Assembly: GCF_001653335.1 (NCBI RefSeq)
Contig: NZ_CP015079.1
Span: forward strand, 62,001 to 126,000
DNA from: Nocardioides dokdonensis FR1436
GTDB taxonomy: Bacteria; Actinomycetota; Actinomycetes; Propionibacteriales; Nocardioidaceae
Direction of reading: 5' to 3'
Length of the DNA stretch: 64,000 nt
Part shown: piece by piece, positions 33,920 to 42,649 of the stretch
Layout of the letters: each line of letters starts with the position of its first letter
Position numbering within the stretch: the first letter of the stretch is position 1
Translations under genes and position numbers: made by a program
The notes under the pieces: generated by a model
The model's database searches: none
The model's input: only the letters and a program-made list of their open reading frames with translations
What the model was told of the DNA's origin: nothing

Positions 33920-34750
33920 TCAGATCGCGAGCGGGGTGACGACCGGGGTGATCTGGCCACCCGGCAGCACCGGGCGCTCGCGCCACAGCGCCCACGGGCT
34001 GATCCCGTGGCGGTACTGGTGCTCGAGGGCCGAGCGCTCCTTGAGCGTGTCCATCGGCGCCCAGAATCCGTCGTAGCGCACCGCGCGGACGCGACCGTCC
34101 CGGGCGGCGCGCACGCAGCCGTCCATGACCAGGTCGTCGCCCTCCTCGAGGTAGTCGAAGATCCCCTGGCGCAGCACGAAGTAGCCGCCGTTGATGCACA
34201 GCGACATGTCGGCGACGGGCACCAGCCCCGCGACTTGCCCGTCGGCGTCCAGGTCGACCACGTGGAAGGAGTCCTGCGGCTTCACGGCGAGCATCTGGGC
34301 CACGGCATCGGTCTGCTCGAACTGTGCCACCAGCTCGTCCATCGGGGCATCGGTGAGCACGTCGCCGTAGTTGGCCAGGAAGATGCCGTCGTCCTCGAGG
34401 TAGGGCCGCACCCGACGCAGCCGTTCCCCGATCGCGGTCTCCATCCCGGTGTCGACGAACGTGATGGTCCACTCGCTGATGTCGGTGCTGAGCATCTCGA
34501 TGTACGAGCCGCCCTTGGTGAGCACGAAGTCGTTGGAGGCGGTCTCCTGGTAGTTCAGGAAGTAGTCCTTGACCGCCTGGGCGCCGTGGCCCAGGCAGAG
34601 CACGAACTCGGTGTGCCCGAAGTAGGCGTAGTAGCGCATCACGTGCCAGAGCACCGGCCGACTGCCGATCGGCATCATCGGCTTGGGCAGGGACTGGTTG
34701 TCGGCGCGCATCCTCATCCCCAGACCACCGCAGAACAGGACCACCTTCAT
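33920..34750 (-). CDS. rfbF: Glucose-1-phosphate cytidylyltransferase
   Basis: A 276-residue nucleotidyltransferase. FCGGLGMRMR is a short form of the G-x-G-T-R-L loop, followed by LPKPMMPIGSRPVLWHVMRYYA, FVLCLGHGAQAVKDYF and FLANYGDVLTD, and GFWAPMDTLKER near the end. These stretches mark RfbF-type cytidylyltransferases, which make CDP-glucose from CTP and glucose-1-phosphate. GGGGAG lies upstream of ATG 34750. The gene is 33 bases downstream of the C-methyltransferase gene, in one transcript with it. With rfbG it supplies CDP-4-keto-6-deoxyglucose. Confidence 0.92.
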   Translation of the reverse strand: MKVVLFCGGLGMRMRADNQSLPKPMMPIGSRPVLWHVMRYYAYFGHTEFVLCLGHGAQAVKDYFLNYQETASNDFVLTKGGSYIEMLSTDISEWTITFVDTGMETAIGERLRRVRPYLEDDGIFLANYGDVLTDAPMDELVAQFEQTDAVAQMLAVKPQDSFHVVDLDADGQVAGLVPVADMSLCINGGYFVLRQGIFDYLEEGDDLVMDGCVRAARDGRVRAVRYDGFWAPMDTLKERSALEHQYRHGISPWALWRERPVLPGGQITPVVTPLAI

Positions 34751-34783
34751 GACTGAGCTCCCCTCATCCTCTTGCTTGCTCTC

Positions 34784-36013
34784 TCAGATGACCTCGAGCC
34801 GGGGCAGCGCGACGACCAGCCGCCCACCCCAGGCCCGCACGTGCTCCAGCTGCGCGCTGATCTCCTTGCGCAGGTTCCACGGCATGATCACGACGTAGTC
34901 CGGCCGCGCCTCGTCGAGCGCCTCGACCGGCAGCACCGGGATGTGGGTGCCGGGCAGGAACATGCCGTGCTTGTAGGGGTTGCGGTCGACGGCGAAGGAC
35001 AGCAGGTCCGCGCGCACCCCGCAGTAGTTGAGCAGGGTGTTCCCCTTGCCGGGGGCGCCGTACGCCGCCACGGTGAGTCCGGCGCGTCGGCAGCTGATGA
35101 GGAACTCCACGAAGTCGTCACGCACCTGGGACACGGCCCGTGCGAAGCCGGCGTGGCCGGCCAGCGTGTGGAGGCCGGCCCGCTCCTCGGCCGCGAGCAC
35201 CCGGGCCACGGCCGCGCTCGGCGCGGGCGCCGTCTCGGCGAGCGCCGACCAGGTGCGCAGCGAGCCGCCGTGCGTGGGCAGCTCGTCCACGTCGACGACC
35301 ACGAGGCCCGCCGAGGCCAGGACCCGCTGGGTCGTCAGCAGGGACAGGTAGGAGTAGTGCTCGTGGTAGATCGTGTCGAACTCGTTGCCCTCGACCAGCC
35401 GCAGCAGGTGCGGGATCTCGATGCTCACCCGGCCGTCGTCCGCGACCAGCTCACGCAGGCCGCGGCTGAAGTCGACGATGTCGGGCACGTGGGCGAAGAC
35501 GTTGTTGGCCACCACCAGGTCGGCGCGGCCGTGGGTCTCCGCGACCTTGCGGCCGGTCTCCTCCCCGAGGAAGAGCACCTCGGTGGCCACCCCCCGGTCC
35601 TCCGCGACCGCCGCGACGTTGGCGGCCGGCTCGATGCCCAGGGACCGGATGCCGCGCGCCAGCGTGTGCTGGAGGAGGTAGCCGTCGTTGCTGGCCACCT
35701 CCACGACGAAGGAGTCGCCGTCCAGGCCGAGGCGCTCGATCGCCGACTCGACGAACCGCTCGCAGTGGCGCACCCAGGAGTCGCTGTAGGAGGAGAAGTA
35801 GGCGTACTGGGTGAAGATGTCCTCCGCCGGGATGTAGGCCGGCAGCTGCACGAGCAGGCACTCGTCGCAGACCCGGACGTGCAGGGGGTAGAAGACCTCC
35901 GCCGCATCGAGTGCCTCCGCAGGCACGTAACTCTCGCAGGGCGGTGACATGCCCAGGTCCACGAAGGTGGTGCTCAGCCCTGCTCCGCACAGCCGGCAAC
36001 GTCGCTCTCCCAT
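34784..36013 (-). CDS. SAM-dependent sugar C-methyltransferase (TylC3/NovU-like)
   Basis: A 409-residue, three-part protein. The N-terminal zinc-binding domain has CRLCGAG, MSPPCESY and VCDECLLVQL. A central Rossmann methyltransferase has VVEVASNDGYLLQ. The C-terminal domain has YGAPGKGNTLLNYCG and VIMPWNLRKEI. This architecture is that of the C-methyltransferases that put a branch methyl on C3 of nucleotide-linked 4-keto-6-deoxysugars. IYHEHYSYLSL contains the His pair used in catalysis by that family. It is the first gene of a two-gene transcript with rfbF, so CDP-4-keto-6-deoxyglucose is the likely substrate. Confidence 0.87.
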   Translation of the reverse strand: MGERRCRLCGAGLSTTFVDLGMSPPCESYVPAEALDAAEVFYPLHVRVCDECLLVQLPAYIPAEDIFTQYAYFSSYSDSWVRHCERFVESAIERLGLDGDSFVVEVASNDGYLLQHTLARGIRSLGIEPAANVAAVAEDRGVATEVLFLGEETGRKVAETHGRADLVVANNVFAHVPDIVDFSRGLRELVADDGRVSIEIPHLLRLVEGNEFDTIYHEHYSYLSLLTTQRVLASAGLVVVDVDELPTHGGSLRTWSALAETAPAPSAAVARVLAAEERAGLHTLAGHAGFARAVSQVRDDFVEFLISCRRAGLTVAAYGAPGKGNTLLNYCGVRADLLSFAVDRNPYKHGMFLPGTHIPVLPVEALDEARPDYVVIMPWNLRKEISAQLEHVRAWGGRLVVALPRLEVI

Positions 36014-36086
36014 GCCCTGTCCTCACTCTCGGCGTCGGCACCCACGTTGGGTGCTGGTGGACCGCGGGCCGCGGAGGCAAGCGCTA

Positions 36087-36105
36087 TTTACCGCAATTTC
36101 GTGAG
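36087..36105. promoter_or_regulatory. Candidate dyad motif between methyltransferase and epimerase genes
   Basis: TTTACCGCAATTTCGTGAG; on the minus strand CTCACGAAATTGCGGTAAA matches the sites at 31751 and 27196 in the TCAC and GGTAA parts. It is the AT-rich part of a divergent promoter region. Confidence 0.4.
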
Positions 36106-36178
36106 GCCCCGGACACCGGCGCTGGGGCAGCGTCGGACGCGGCGGACCACGAGGGCCGCACGACGACGGGGGCAGGTC

Positions 36179-36736
36179 ATGCAGGTGGAGCGGGCACGGT
36201 TCGACGGGGTGCTCGTCTTCACCCCCCAGCCCCTGCACGACGACCGTGGCCTCTTCGTGCGCACCTACGACGCCGACGTGGCCGGCGAGCACGGGCTGCG
36301 ACCCGAGACGTTCCTCCAGGACAGCCTGTCGCGCACGCACCGCGGCGTCGTGCGGGGCCTGCACCTGCGCACGGGCCGCGGCGAGGCCAAGCTGGTGCGC
36401 TGCTCCCACGGGGCCCTCTTCGACGTCGTGGTCGACCTGCGGCCGGGCTCGTCGACCTTCGGGCAGTGGGAGGGCTTCGAGCTCACCGGCGAGAGCCAGC
36501 GCTCGGTCTACATCCCGGCCGGCTGCGCGCACGGCTTCCAGTCGCTCACCGAGCCGGCCGACACGTCGTACCGGATCGACCGCCGGCACGACCCGGCCGA
36601 GTCCCTGACGTTCGCCCACGACGACCCCGAGCTCGGTGTGCAGTGGCCGCTGCCCGTCGTCGGGCTCTCGGCCGCGGACCGCGCGGCCCCGCCGCTCAGC
36701 GAGGTGCGACACCTGCTCGGCGCCGCGGCACGCTAG
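36179..36736 (+). CDS. RmlC-like nucleotide-sugar 3,5-epimerase
   Basis: A 185-residue cupin from ATG 36179. The family pattern is full: DDRGLFVRTY, SRTHRGVVRGLHLR, KLVRCSHGALFDVVVDLRPGSSTFGQW and YIPAGCAHGFQSL. RmlC enzymes epimerise C3 and/or C5 of 4-keto-6-deoxysugars bound to a nucleotide. Here the local partner sugar is CDP-linked, so a CDP-4-keto-6-deoxyhexose epimerase is more likely than the dTDP-rhamnose enzyme; no rmlA, B or D is in the window. Its last 41 bases overlap the 3' end of the convergent glycosyltransferase gene. Confidence 0.85.
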   Translation: MQVERARFDGVLVFTPQPLHDDRGLFVRTYDADVAGEHGLRPETFLQDSLSRTHRGVVRGLHLRTGRGEAKLVRCSHGALFDVVVDLRPGSSTFGQWEGFELTGESQRSVYIPAGCAHGFQSLTEPADTSYRIDRRHDPAESLTFAHDDPELGVQWPLPVVGLSAADRAAPPLSEVRHLLGAAAR

Positions 36737-37916
36737 CCAGGAAGTCCAGCAGCCGGGGGCACTGGACGTCGGTCGCGAACACCTGCTCGGCGCGGCTGCG
36801 GGCGCTGCGACCCATCCTGCTGCGTCCCACCTCGTCGTCCAGCACCGCCAGCAGGACGTCGGCCGCGGCCTCGGGGTCGTCGAGCGGCCAGTAGCGCCCG
36901 TCGAGGCCGTCGCGCACCACCTCGGGCACACCGCCCACCGGCGCGGCCAGGACCGGCACCCCTGCGGCCATCGCCTCGACCAGGACGATCCCGAAGGACT
37001 CCATCCGCGAGGTGTGGCAGTAGACCCGGTGCTGCGGGACCAGGCGCGCCACGTCGTCGCGGTGCCCCACGAAGCGGACGTCCGGGGCCAGGCCCAGCCT
37101 CCGCGCCTGCTGCTCCAGCGCGCCGCGCTGCGGGCCGTCGCCGACCACGGTGAGGGTGCAGCGGCGCCCGCGACGGCGCGCCGCTGCCAGCACGTCGAGC
37201 AGGTAGGCCTGGTTCTTGCGCGGCTCCAGCGAGCCCACCGTCACCAGGTCGGCCTCGATGCCCTGCCCGGCCCCGGGCCCACACCCGGCCGAGGCCTCGC
37301 CGACCGGCACGCAGTTGGGCACCACCACGGACGGCACCCCGGCCACCGCCGGGATCCGCTCCAGGCAGTCGCGCCGGCTGGACTCGGAGACGTAGACGAT
37401 CCCGTCGAGACGCGGCAGCACCCGGGCCTCGAGCGCGCGGATGGCGGCGAAGAGCCGTCCCTGCGCGGCGATGTCGCCCTTGGCGGCCCACTCGTCGGCC
37501 TCGGAGACGTTGAAGTGGGCGGCCATCACGACCGGCTGCGCGCCCCGCACCGCCAGCGCCGCCTCCGCGGAGGGCGGGCACTGGGCGTAGACGACCTGCG
37601 CCCGCCCGGCCCCCCGGAGCGTCTGCGCGAGCGCGCGCCGCAGGAAGCGGGCGTGCCACTCGCGGTACCACCACACGCTCCCGGCGCTGCTCACCGGCGT
37701 GATCACCCTGCGCACCGCGAAGACCGGCCGCACCAGCGCCGAGCCCGCGTCGAAGGGGTTCACGACCCGCACCGGCGAGGCGGTCCCGTCCTGGTGCTCC
37801 ACGAGGGTGCGCACGTGGGTCTGCACCCCGGAGCCACCCTGGCGCCGCATCAGCGTCGCGACGACCACCTCGCGGCCGCCGGCGTCGTACGCCGCCTCCT
37901 CACGCGACGCGGCCAT
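36696..37916 (-). CDS. GT4-family glycosyltransferase
   Basis: A 406-residue GT-B protein and the last gene of the long minus-strand operon. The donor-binding half has VTVGSLEPRKNQAYLLDVLA, VVGDGPQRGALEQQ, VYCHTSRMESFGIVLVEAMA and GVPEVVRDGLDG, with the E-x7-E motif of GT4 enzymes. The N-terminal acceptor half has MRRQGGSGVQTHVRTL. It would add one sugar of the repeat unit on the cytoplasmic side. It overlaps the upstream flippase gene by 17 bases at the ATG; GTG 37868 is a possible later start. Confidence 0.87.
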   Translation of the reverse strand: MAASREEAAYDAGGREVVVATLMRRQGGSGVQTHVRTLVEHQDGTASPVRVVNPFDAGSALVRPVFAVRRVITPVSSAGSVWWYREWHARFLRRALAQTLRGAGRAQVVYAQCPPSAEAALAVRGAQPVVMAAHFNVSEADEWAAKGDIAAQGRLFAAIRALEARVLPRLDGIVYVSESSRRDCLERIPAVAGVPSVVVPNCVPVGEASAGCGPGAGQGIEADLVTVGSLEPRKNQAYLLDVLAAARRRGRRCTLTVVGDGPQRGALEQQARRLGLAPDVRFVGHRDDVARLVPQHRVYCHTSRMESFGIVLVEAMAAGVPVLAAPVGGVPEVVRDGLDGRYWPLDDPEAAADVLLAVLDDEVGRSRMGRSARSRAEQVFATDVQCPRLLDFLASVPRRRAGVAPR

Positions 37917-39219
37917 CGAGCTCGCGCTCCACCGGCTCGGAGGGGTCCTCGTTGACGAACTGCGCCCGTCGGACCGCGTGGTGCAGCGCGAGCCACCACG
38001 CCACGGCTCCGAGGCCGGCCGCGGCAGCGGTGCCCCACACCATGCCCAGCGCCCCCGCGGTGGCCGCGCCCGCTGTGCCGAGCACCGCGTAGAGCGTGGT
38101 CACGAGCACCTGCATCCGCAGGGTCAGATCGGCCCGACCCAGCGCCCGCAGGCCCGCGGAGGGACCGACGTGCAGGCAGCCCGCGGTGGCGCTGAGGACC
38201 ACCGCGGGGAGCAGCAGGTGCGCGCCCGGCCACACCTCGCCGAGCAGCACCTGGCCCGCCCCGTGCGGGAGGATCAGGAAGATCGTGAGCCCCCACAGCA
38301 GCGCCAGGCCCGCCAAGCCGGCGCTGAGGGCACGGCACAGGCGCTCGAGGGCGGTGCGTCCCCCGGCCAGGGAACGCACGGTCTCCGGGACGGCGACCTG
38401 GGCGATGCCCATCAGGAGGCTGGCCACCGGGCCGATCAGCATCTGGGCGCCCCGGACGGCACCCAGCGCCCCGAGCCCGCTGACCAGGGCGACGACGAGG
38501 GACGTGACCTGCTGGCCGACGCCCAGGGTGATGTTCTCGCCCAGGAACCGCACGCCGAGATCGCGCTGCTCGCGCCACCACTGCGGCACCAGCCGCAGGT
38601 CCGGCAGCACCCCGGCCTGCCAGGACCCGAACACGGCGGCGATCCCCGCGCTGAGACCGAAGGCCACGATCGCCCAGCCGATGCCGTCGAGCCCGAGGGG
38701 TGCGCCCGCGGGCAGCAGCACCAGCAGACCGATCCCCCAGACCGCGTCGTTGAGGCACGCCTTGCCCCCCTCCCCGGCGGCGAAGAAGGCGTAGCGCCAG
38801 CTGTCCTGCAGCGCCAGCGCGGGCAGGCACATCGACAGCGCGACGAACGCGGTGCCGCCCTCACCGCTCACCTCGGCCATCAGCACCAGGCCGCCGGCGA
38901 GGCACGCCGCAGCCCCGAGCACCCCGACCAGCAGGGCGGTGGCGCTCGCTGCCGCGGTCGCCGCCCGCCAGGTGTCGCGCTCGACGCCGCTGCAGCGCAC
39001 CATCAGTGGATCGGTGGCCAGCCCGCGGGCGGCCTGCAGCACGATCGCGTAGGTCACGAGCACCAGACCCAGGGCACCGAGGCTCTGCGCCCCCAGCGTG
39101 GTGGCCACGAAGACGCCCAGCAGGAAGTTCTTCGCGCTCGAGACGCCCTGGTCGGCCACACCCCAGCTGAGCCTGCCCAGGGTCCGGGCCACGGCACCCC
39201 GGCCGGGCGCCGCGCTCAC
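37900..39219 (-). CDS. Wzx-like polysaccharide flippase
   Basis: A 439-residue membrane protein with about 12 hydrophobic segments and few charged residues between them. It begins with RLSWGVADQGVSSAKNFLLG, a start common in oligosaccharide flippases of the MOP superfamily. GTG 39219 overlaps the stop of the pyruvyltransferase as GTGA. It would move the lipid-linked repeat unit across the membrane for Wzy-type polymerisation. Sequence similarity among flippases is low, so the call rests on topology and operon context. Confidence 0.8.
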   Translation of the reverse strand: MSAAPGRGAVARTLGRLSWGVADQGVSSAKNFLLGVFVATTLGAQSLGALGLVLVTYAIVLQAARGLATDPLMVRCSGVERDTWRAATAAASATALLVGVLGAAACLAGGLVLMAEVSGEGGTAFVALSMCLPALALQDSWRYAFFAAGEGGKACLNDAVWGIGLLVLLPAGAPLGLDGIGWAIVAFGLSAGIAAVFGSWQAGVLPDLRLVPQWWREQRDLGVRFLGENITLGVGQQVTSLVVALVSGLGALGAVRGAQMLIGPVASLLMGIAQVAVPETVRSLAGGRTALERLCRALSAGLAGLALLWGLTIFLILPHGAGQVLLGEVWPGAHLLLPAVVLSATAGCLHVGPSAGLRALGRADLTLRMQVLVTTLYAVLGTAGAATAGALGMVWGTAAAAGLGAVAWWLALHHAVRRAQFVNEDPSEPVERELDGRVA

Positions 39220-40412
39220 CGGACCACCTCGGGCACGAGCCCGAGGACCTCGCGCGACAGCGCCTCGAGCTGCGCGGCCAGCAGCGGGTCCAGCGCGTCG
39301 CGACGACGCTCGATCAGCCCGCGCAGCCCGTCGAGGTCGGCGTGCACCGCGTCGACCTGGACGACCAGCCGCTCGGGGTCCAGGTGCCGGATGTCGTGGG
39401 TGAGCCTCTCGAGCCCCACCTGCGCCAGGAGCTCGCGGTGCTTGGCGGCGTAGGCGAGCGCGACGGCCGGGGTGCCGCAGCGCAGCGCGCAGACGACGTT
39501 GTGGTAGCGCGAGGCCACCACCACCTCGACCGAGGCCACGGCCGCCATCAGCTCCCCGGGGGTGCTCACCGACACCAGGCTCAGCCGGTCGGGATCGCTC
39601 GGCACCGCGGCCAGGAGGCGTCGGGCCACGGGCACGTCGTCGGCGTCGCCGACCAGCAGCCGCACCCGGTAGCCCCGCTCCAGCAGCCGCCGCACGAGCG
39701 CGACCAGCCGATCGGCGTACGCCGCGTGCAGCCGCTCGGCCTGCCCGCGGTCGCCGTTGGAGCCGGACCAGGCCATCACCCCCAGCCCGACGGTGCCCGA
39801 CGTCGGCGCCGGGCGCCCGGCCCGGGGCAGACCCAGCACGAGGTCGGGGTAGACGCTGTCGCCGGGTGGCAGCCCCATCCGGACCATCTCCTCGCGCGAG
39901 TGCTCGTCGCGGAACGAGCGGTAGTGGGCCAGGCGCGCAGCACCGACCAGGAGCACCCGGTGCACCCGCTGCGGGACGGCGTCGGCACCCACCCCGACGA
40001 GGGCGACCCGGGTGCCCCACACCCGACCGCTGAGGGCCATCACCAGCAACGTCCAGGGCATCTGCCAGGACCGCTCGTGCAGCGTCGACTCCAGCGTGCC
40101 CATCCCGGGCACGATCACCACGTCGTGCCGGCGCACCCAGGCGCTGATCCGCCAGGCGTCCGTCACGATCCCGCGCAGCACGCGCCCCGCGGCCGTGCCA
40201 CCCCGAGGCTGCCGGTGCAGGTCGACCGCATCGAGCCCGTAGCGCTCGCGGACCGCGACGGCCCCCGAGCACATGGCGTCCAGCCGGGCGTCCGGGACCG
40301 TGCGGCGCAGGTGGGCGAGGACGACCTCGAGGCTGGCGTCGTTGCCGATGTTGCCGGAACCGAGCCGGCCCAGCAGCCCGACCCTGATCGCCCCTCCGGC
40401 ATCGCCGCTCAT
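39216..40412 (-). CDS. Polysaccharide pyruvyl transferase family protein
   Basis: A 398-residue protein from ATG 40412, which overlaps the upstream glycosyltransferase stop as ATGA. It has GLLGRLGSGNIGNDASLEVVL at the start, VIVPGMGTLEST, and VVASRYHNVVCALRCGTPAVAL near the end, the hallmarks of the CsaB/EpsO-like pyruvyltransferase family. Members add a ketal pyruvate from phosphoenolpyruvate to a sugar of the repeat unit, giving the polymer negative charge. The exact sugar is unknown. Confidence 0.82.
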   Translation of the reverse strand: MSGDAGGAIRVGLLGRLGSGNIGNDASLEVVLAHLRRTVPDARLDAMCSGAVAVRERYGLDAVDLHRQPRGGTAAGRVLRGIVTDAWRISAWVRRHDVVIVPGMGTLESTLHERSWQMPWTLLVMALSGRVWGTRVALVGVGADAVPQRVHRVLLVGAARLAHYRSFRDEHSREEMVRMGLPPGDSVYPDLVLGLPRAGRPAPTSGTVGLGVMAWSGSNGDRGQAERLHAAYADRLVALVRRLLERGYRVRLLVGDADDVPVARRLLAAVPSDPDRLSLVSVSTPGELMAAVASVEVVVASRYHNVVCALRCGTPAVALAYAAKHRELLAQVGLERLTHDIRHLDPERLVVQVDAVHADLDGLRGLIERRRDALDPLLAAQLEALSREVLGLVPEVVR

Positions 40413-41386
40413 CCCGGGACGCCCTGCCCGACCACCACGCGACGGGCCAGGTCGCGCCGGTCGGCCGCGACGTCGTACTCCTCGGCCGGCACGCCGATGG
40501 ACCGGCCCGTGACCCGGCGCCGGGCGCGCGAGAGCGCCCACCGGACCAGGTGGCGCTCGCACTCACGCCGCTCGGCCGGGGTCAGGGGTGCGTGCCGCAG
40601 CGCCGCTGCGTAGGCCCAGACGAGCTCGCCGACCAGTCGGGCCGTCGGGTGCCGCCAGCCCTGGGCCCGGCGCGGGTCGAGCCCGGCACACCACTCGCGG
40701 ATCGTCGTGTCGTCGTTCGACAGCCGGTCGGCGTGGTGGCGGCGGAAGTAGAGCCAGTCCGGCACCTGCACGAAGCGCCCCCGCAGGGCGAGGTCGGTGA
40801 CGAAGACCTGGTCGGCGCGGTAGTAGCTGCCGTGTGGGGGCACCTGGCGCAGCACGTCGGTGCGCACCACCCCGTAGAAGTCGTCGGCCCGGATCGCGCC
40901 GGGCATGTCGTCACCGTCGAACAGCATGCTGCGCAGCCGCTCGGGGGCGCGGCGCGCCGCGGTGCAGAGCGGGTACTCGTGCGCCTGGGTCACGGTGCCG
41001 TCCTCGTCGACCGCCGCCGTCCACGAGTGGGCGAGGACGGCGTCGGGGTGCTGGTCGAGGAGGCGGACGCACTGCTCGACCAGGTCGGCGGCGTAGAGGT
41101 CGTCGGCCGAGGCCCACTTGAACAGCTCGCCGCGGGCCCGGCGCAGCACCACGTCGTGGTTGGCCGCGGCGCCGACGTTGCGCGGCAGCCGCTCGTAGCG
41201 CACCCGCTCGTCACGGACGGCGTAGCGCCGGCAGATGTCGTCGGTGCCGTCGGTCGAGGCGTTGCTGGAGATGACGACCTCGAGGTCCTCGTAGGTCTGG
41301 CCGAGCAGGGCGTCGAGCGACTGCGCGAGGTAGTCCTCGCCGTTGTAGACCGGGAGCCCGATGCTGACCCGGGGGCAGGCGCTCAT
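40409..41386 (-). CDS. GT2-family glycosyltransferase
   Basis: A 325-residue GT-A protein. It has SIGLPVYNGEDYLAQSLDALL, SSNASTDGTDDICRRYA and the metal-binding region ELFKWASADDLYAADLVE (DD in place of the DxD). HADRLSNDDTT lies near the acceptor site. It would add a sugar with inversion, using a nucleotide-sugar donor. It starts three bases after the preceding GT4 gene and overlaps the pyruvyltransferase by four bases. No membrane segments are seen, so it works at the inner face of the membrane. Confidence 0.87.
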   Translation of the reverse strand: MSACPRVSIGLPVYNGEDYLAQSLDALLGQTYEDLEVVISSNASTDGTDDICRRYAVRDERVRYERLPRNVGAAANHDVVLRRARGELFKWASADDLYAADLVEQCVRLLDQHPDAVLAHSWTAAVDEDGTVTQAHEYPLCTAARRAPERLRSMLFDGDDMPGAIRADDFYGVVRTDVLRQVPPHGSYYRADQVFVTDLALRGRFVQVPDWLYFRRHHADRLSNDDTTIREWCAGLDPRRAQGWRHPTARLVGELVWAYAAALRHAPLTPAERRECERHLVRWALSRARRRVTGRSIGVPAEEYDVAADRRDLARRVVVGQGVPG

Positions 41387-41389
41387 CGC

Positions 41390-42649
41390 TCAGCCCTCCC
41401 CTGCCAGGGGGGTACCGGGTTCGACCTGGGTGTGGACCAGAGGTGCATCGGGCTGCCTTCCTGCGGGGTGGTCGAGGGCGAAGCGGTAGATGGTGAGCAG
41501 CTGGGTGAGGTTGCGCTCGGGCGAGAACCGTCGTGCCCAGGTCGTGCGTGCCCGGGCACCCAGCGCGAGGTAGTGCTCCGGCGCCCGGTCGACGCCGGCG
41601 AGCACCCGGGCCAGGTCGTCGGCGCTGCCGGGGGCGAACAGCGCCCCGTCCCAGCCGTCGCGCACCAGCTCGGGGAAGGAGCCGCGTGCCGGGGCGACCG
41701 GGGCCACCCCGTGGGCCATGGCCTCGATGGCCACGAGACCGAAGACCTCCTCCCACGCCGACGGCACGACGGCCACCAGCGCCCGGTCCAGGAGCGCAGC
41801 CACCGCGCCCGGGTCGAGGTTGCCGACCACCGAGACGCTCGGGCGGGACGCACCCCAGGCCCGGACCTCGGGCTCGAGCGGACCGCTGCCCGCGACCACG
41901 AGACGCAGCCGCGAGCCGGGCCGAGCCGCGAGGTGCCGCTCCCAGCCCTGCATCAGCAGCCGGATGCCCTTGGCCTCGTCCAACCGGCCCAGGTGCACCA
42001 CCAGGTGCTCCCGCGGCTGGCGCGGGCCTGACGGGGCGCGCACGAAGTTCGGCTTGACGAACACGCGGTCCGGCGGCAGCCCCAGTCCGCGCAGCAGGGT
42101 GCGCTGCGAGGAGCTGATCAGCACGTACGCCGCCACCAGCTGCTGCCAGGCCCGCCGGTTGACCAGCAGCCCGGCGGCCACCGGGAGCGTCGCGGCACGG
42201 GAGCCGCGGTAGCAGCCGTGCCTCAACCCCGGGGCGACCTGCCCGTCGGCACACTCGTGGCACGGCCGGCCCGCGCGGTAGAAGTCCCCGCTGGCGCAGA
42301 GGAGCTTGTAGTTGTGCACGGTGGCCACCACCGGCACCCCCGCGTCGCGGCAGGCCAGCAGCACCGAGGCGCTGAGCAAGGGGAACGTGTTGTGCACGTG
42401 GACGACGTCGGCGCGGGTGGCCCGGATCCGCTCGACCAGCTCGGCCCGGACCGCTGCGTTGCGCACGCTGAGCAGGGGCAGCATCGCCTGGCGCGCCACG
42501 GGCCACCCGCCGATGTCGTCGCTGCGTCGCTCGAAGGCCTCCACCTCGTGGCCGGCCTCGCGCAGCAGCGACGTCTCCTGGTCGACCACCCGGTTCTCAC
42601 CGCTGGGCGCGGCCGAGCGGTAGCGCCCGTGCACCACCACGATCCTCAC
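41390..42649 (-). CDS. GT4-family glycosyltransferase
   Basis: A 419-residue protein from GTG 42649, overlapping the stop of the polymerase gene as GTGA. The N-terminal half has VVHGRYRSAAPSGENRVVDQE and HVHNTFPLLSASVLLA. The donor half has VVHLGRLDEAKGIRLLMQGW, VVAGSGPLEPEVRAW and VPSAWEEVFGLVAIEAMA, with the E-x7-E pair. Four cysteines in CHECADGQVAPGLRHGC may bind zinc, a feature seen in a subset of GT4 enzymes. It would add one sugar of the repeat unit. Confidence 0.87.
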   Translation of the reverse strand: MRIVVVHGRYRSAAPSGENRVVDQETSLLREAGHEVEAFERRSDDIGGWPVARQAMLPLLSVRNAAVRAELVERIRATRADVVHVHNTFPLLSASVLLACRDAGVPVVATVHNYKLLCASGDFYRAGRPCHECADGQVAPGLRHGCYRGSRAATLPVAAGLLVNRRAWQQLVAAYVLISSSQRTLLRGLGLPPDRVFVKPNFVRAPSGPRQPREHLVVHLGRLDEAKGIRLLMQGWERHLAARPGSRLRLVVAGSGPLEPEVRAWGASRPSVSVVGNLDPGAVAALLDRALVAVVPSAWEEVFGLVAIEAMAHGVAPVAPARGSFPELVRDGWDGALFAPGSADDLARVLAGVDRAPEHYLALGARARTTWARRFSPERNLTQLLTIYRFALDHPAGRQPDAPLVHTQVEPGTPLAGEG

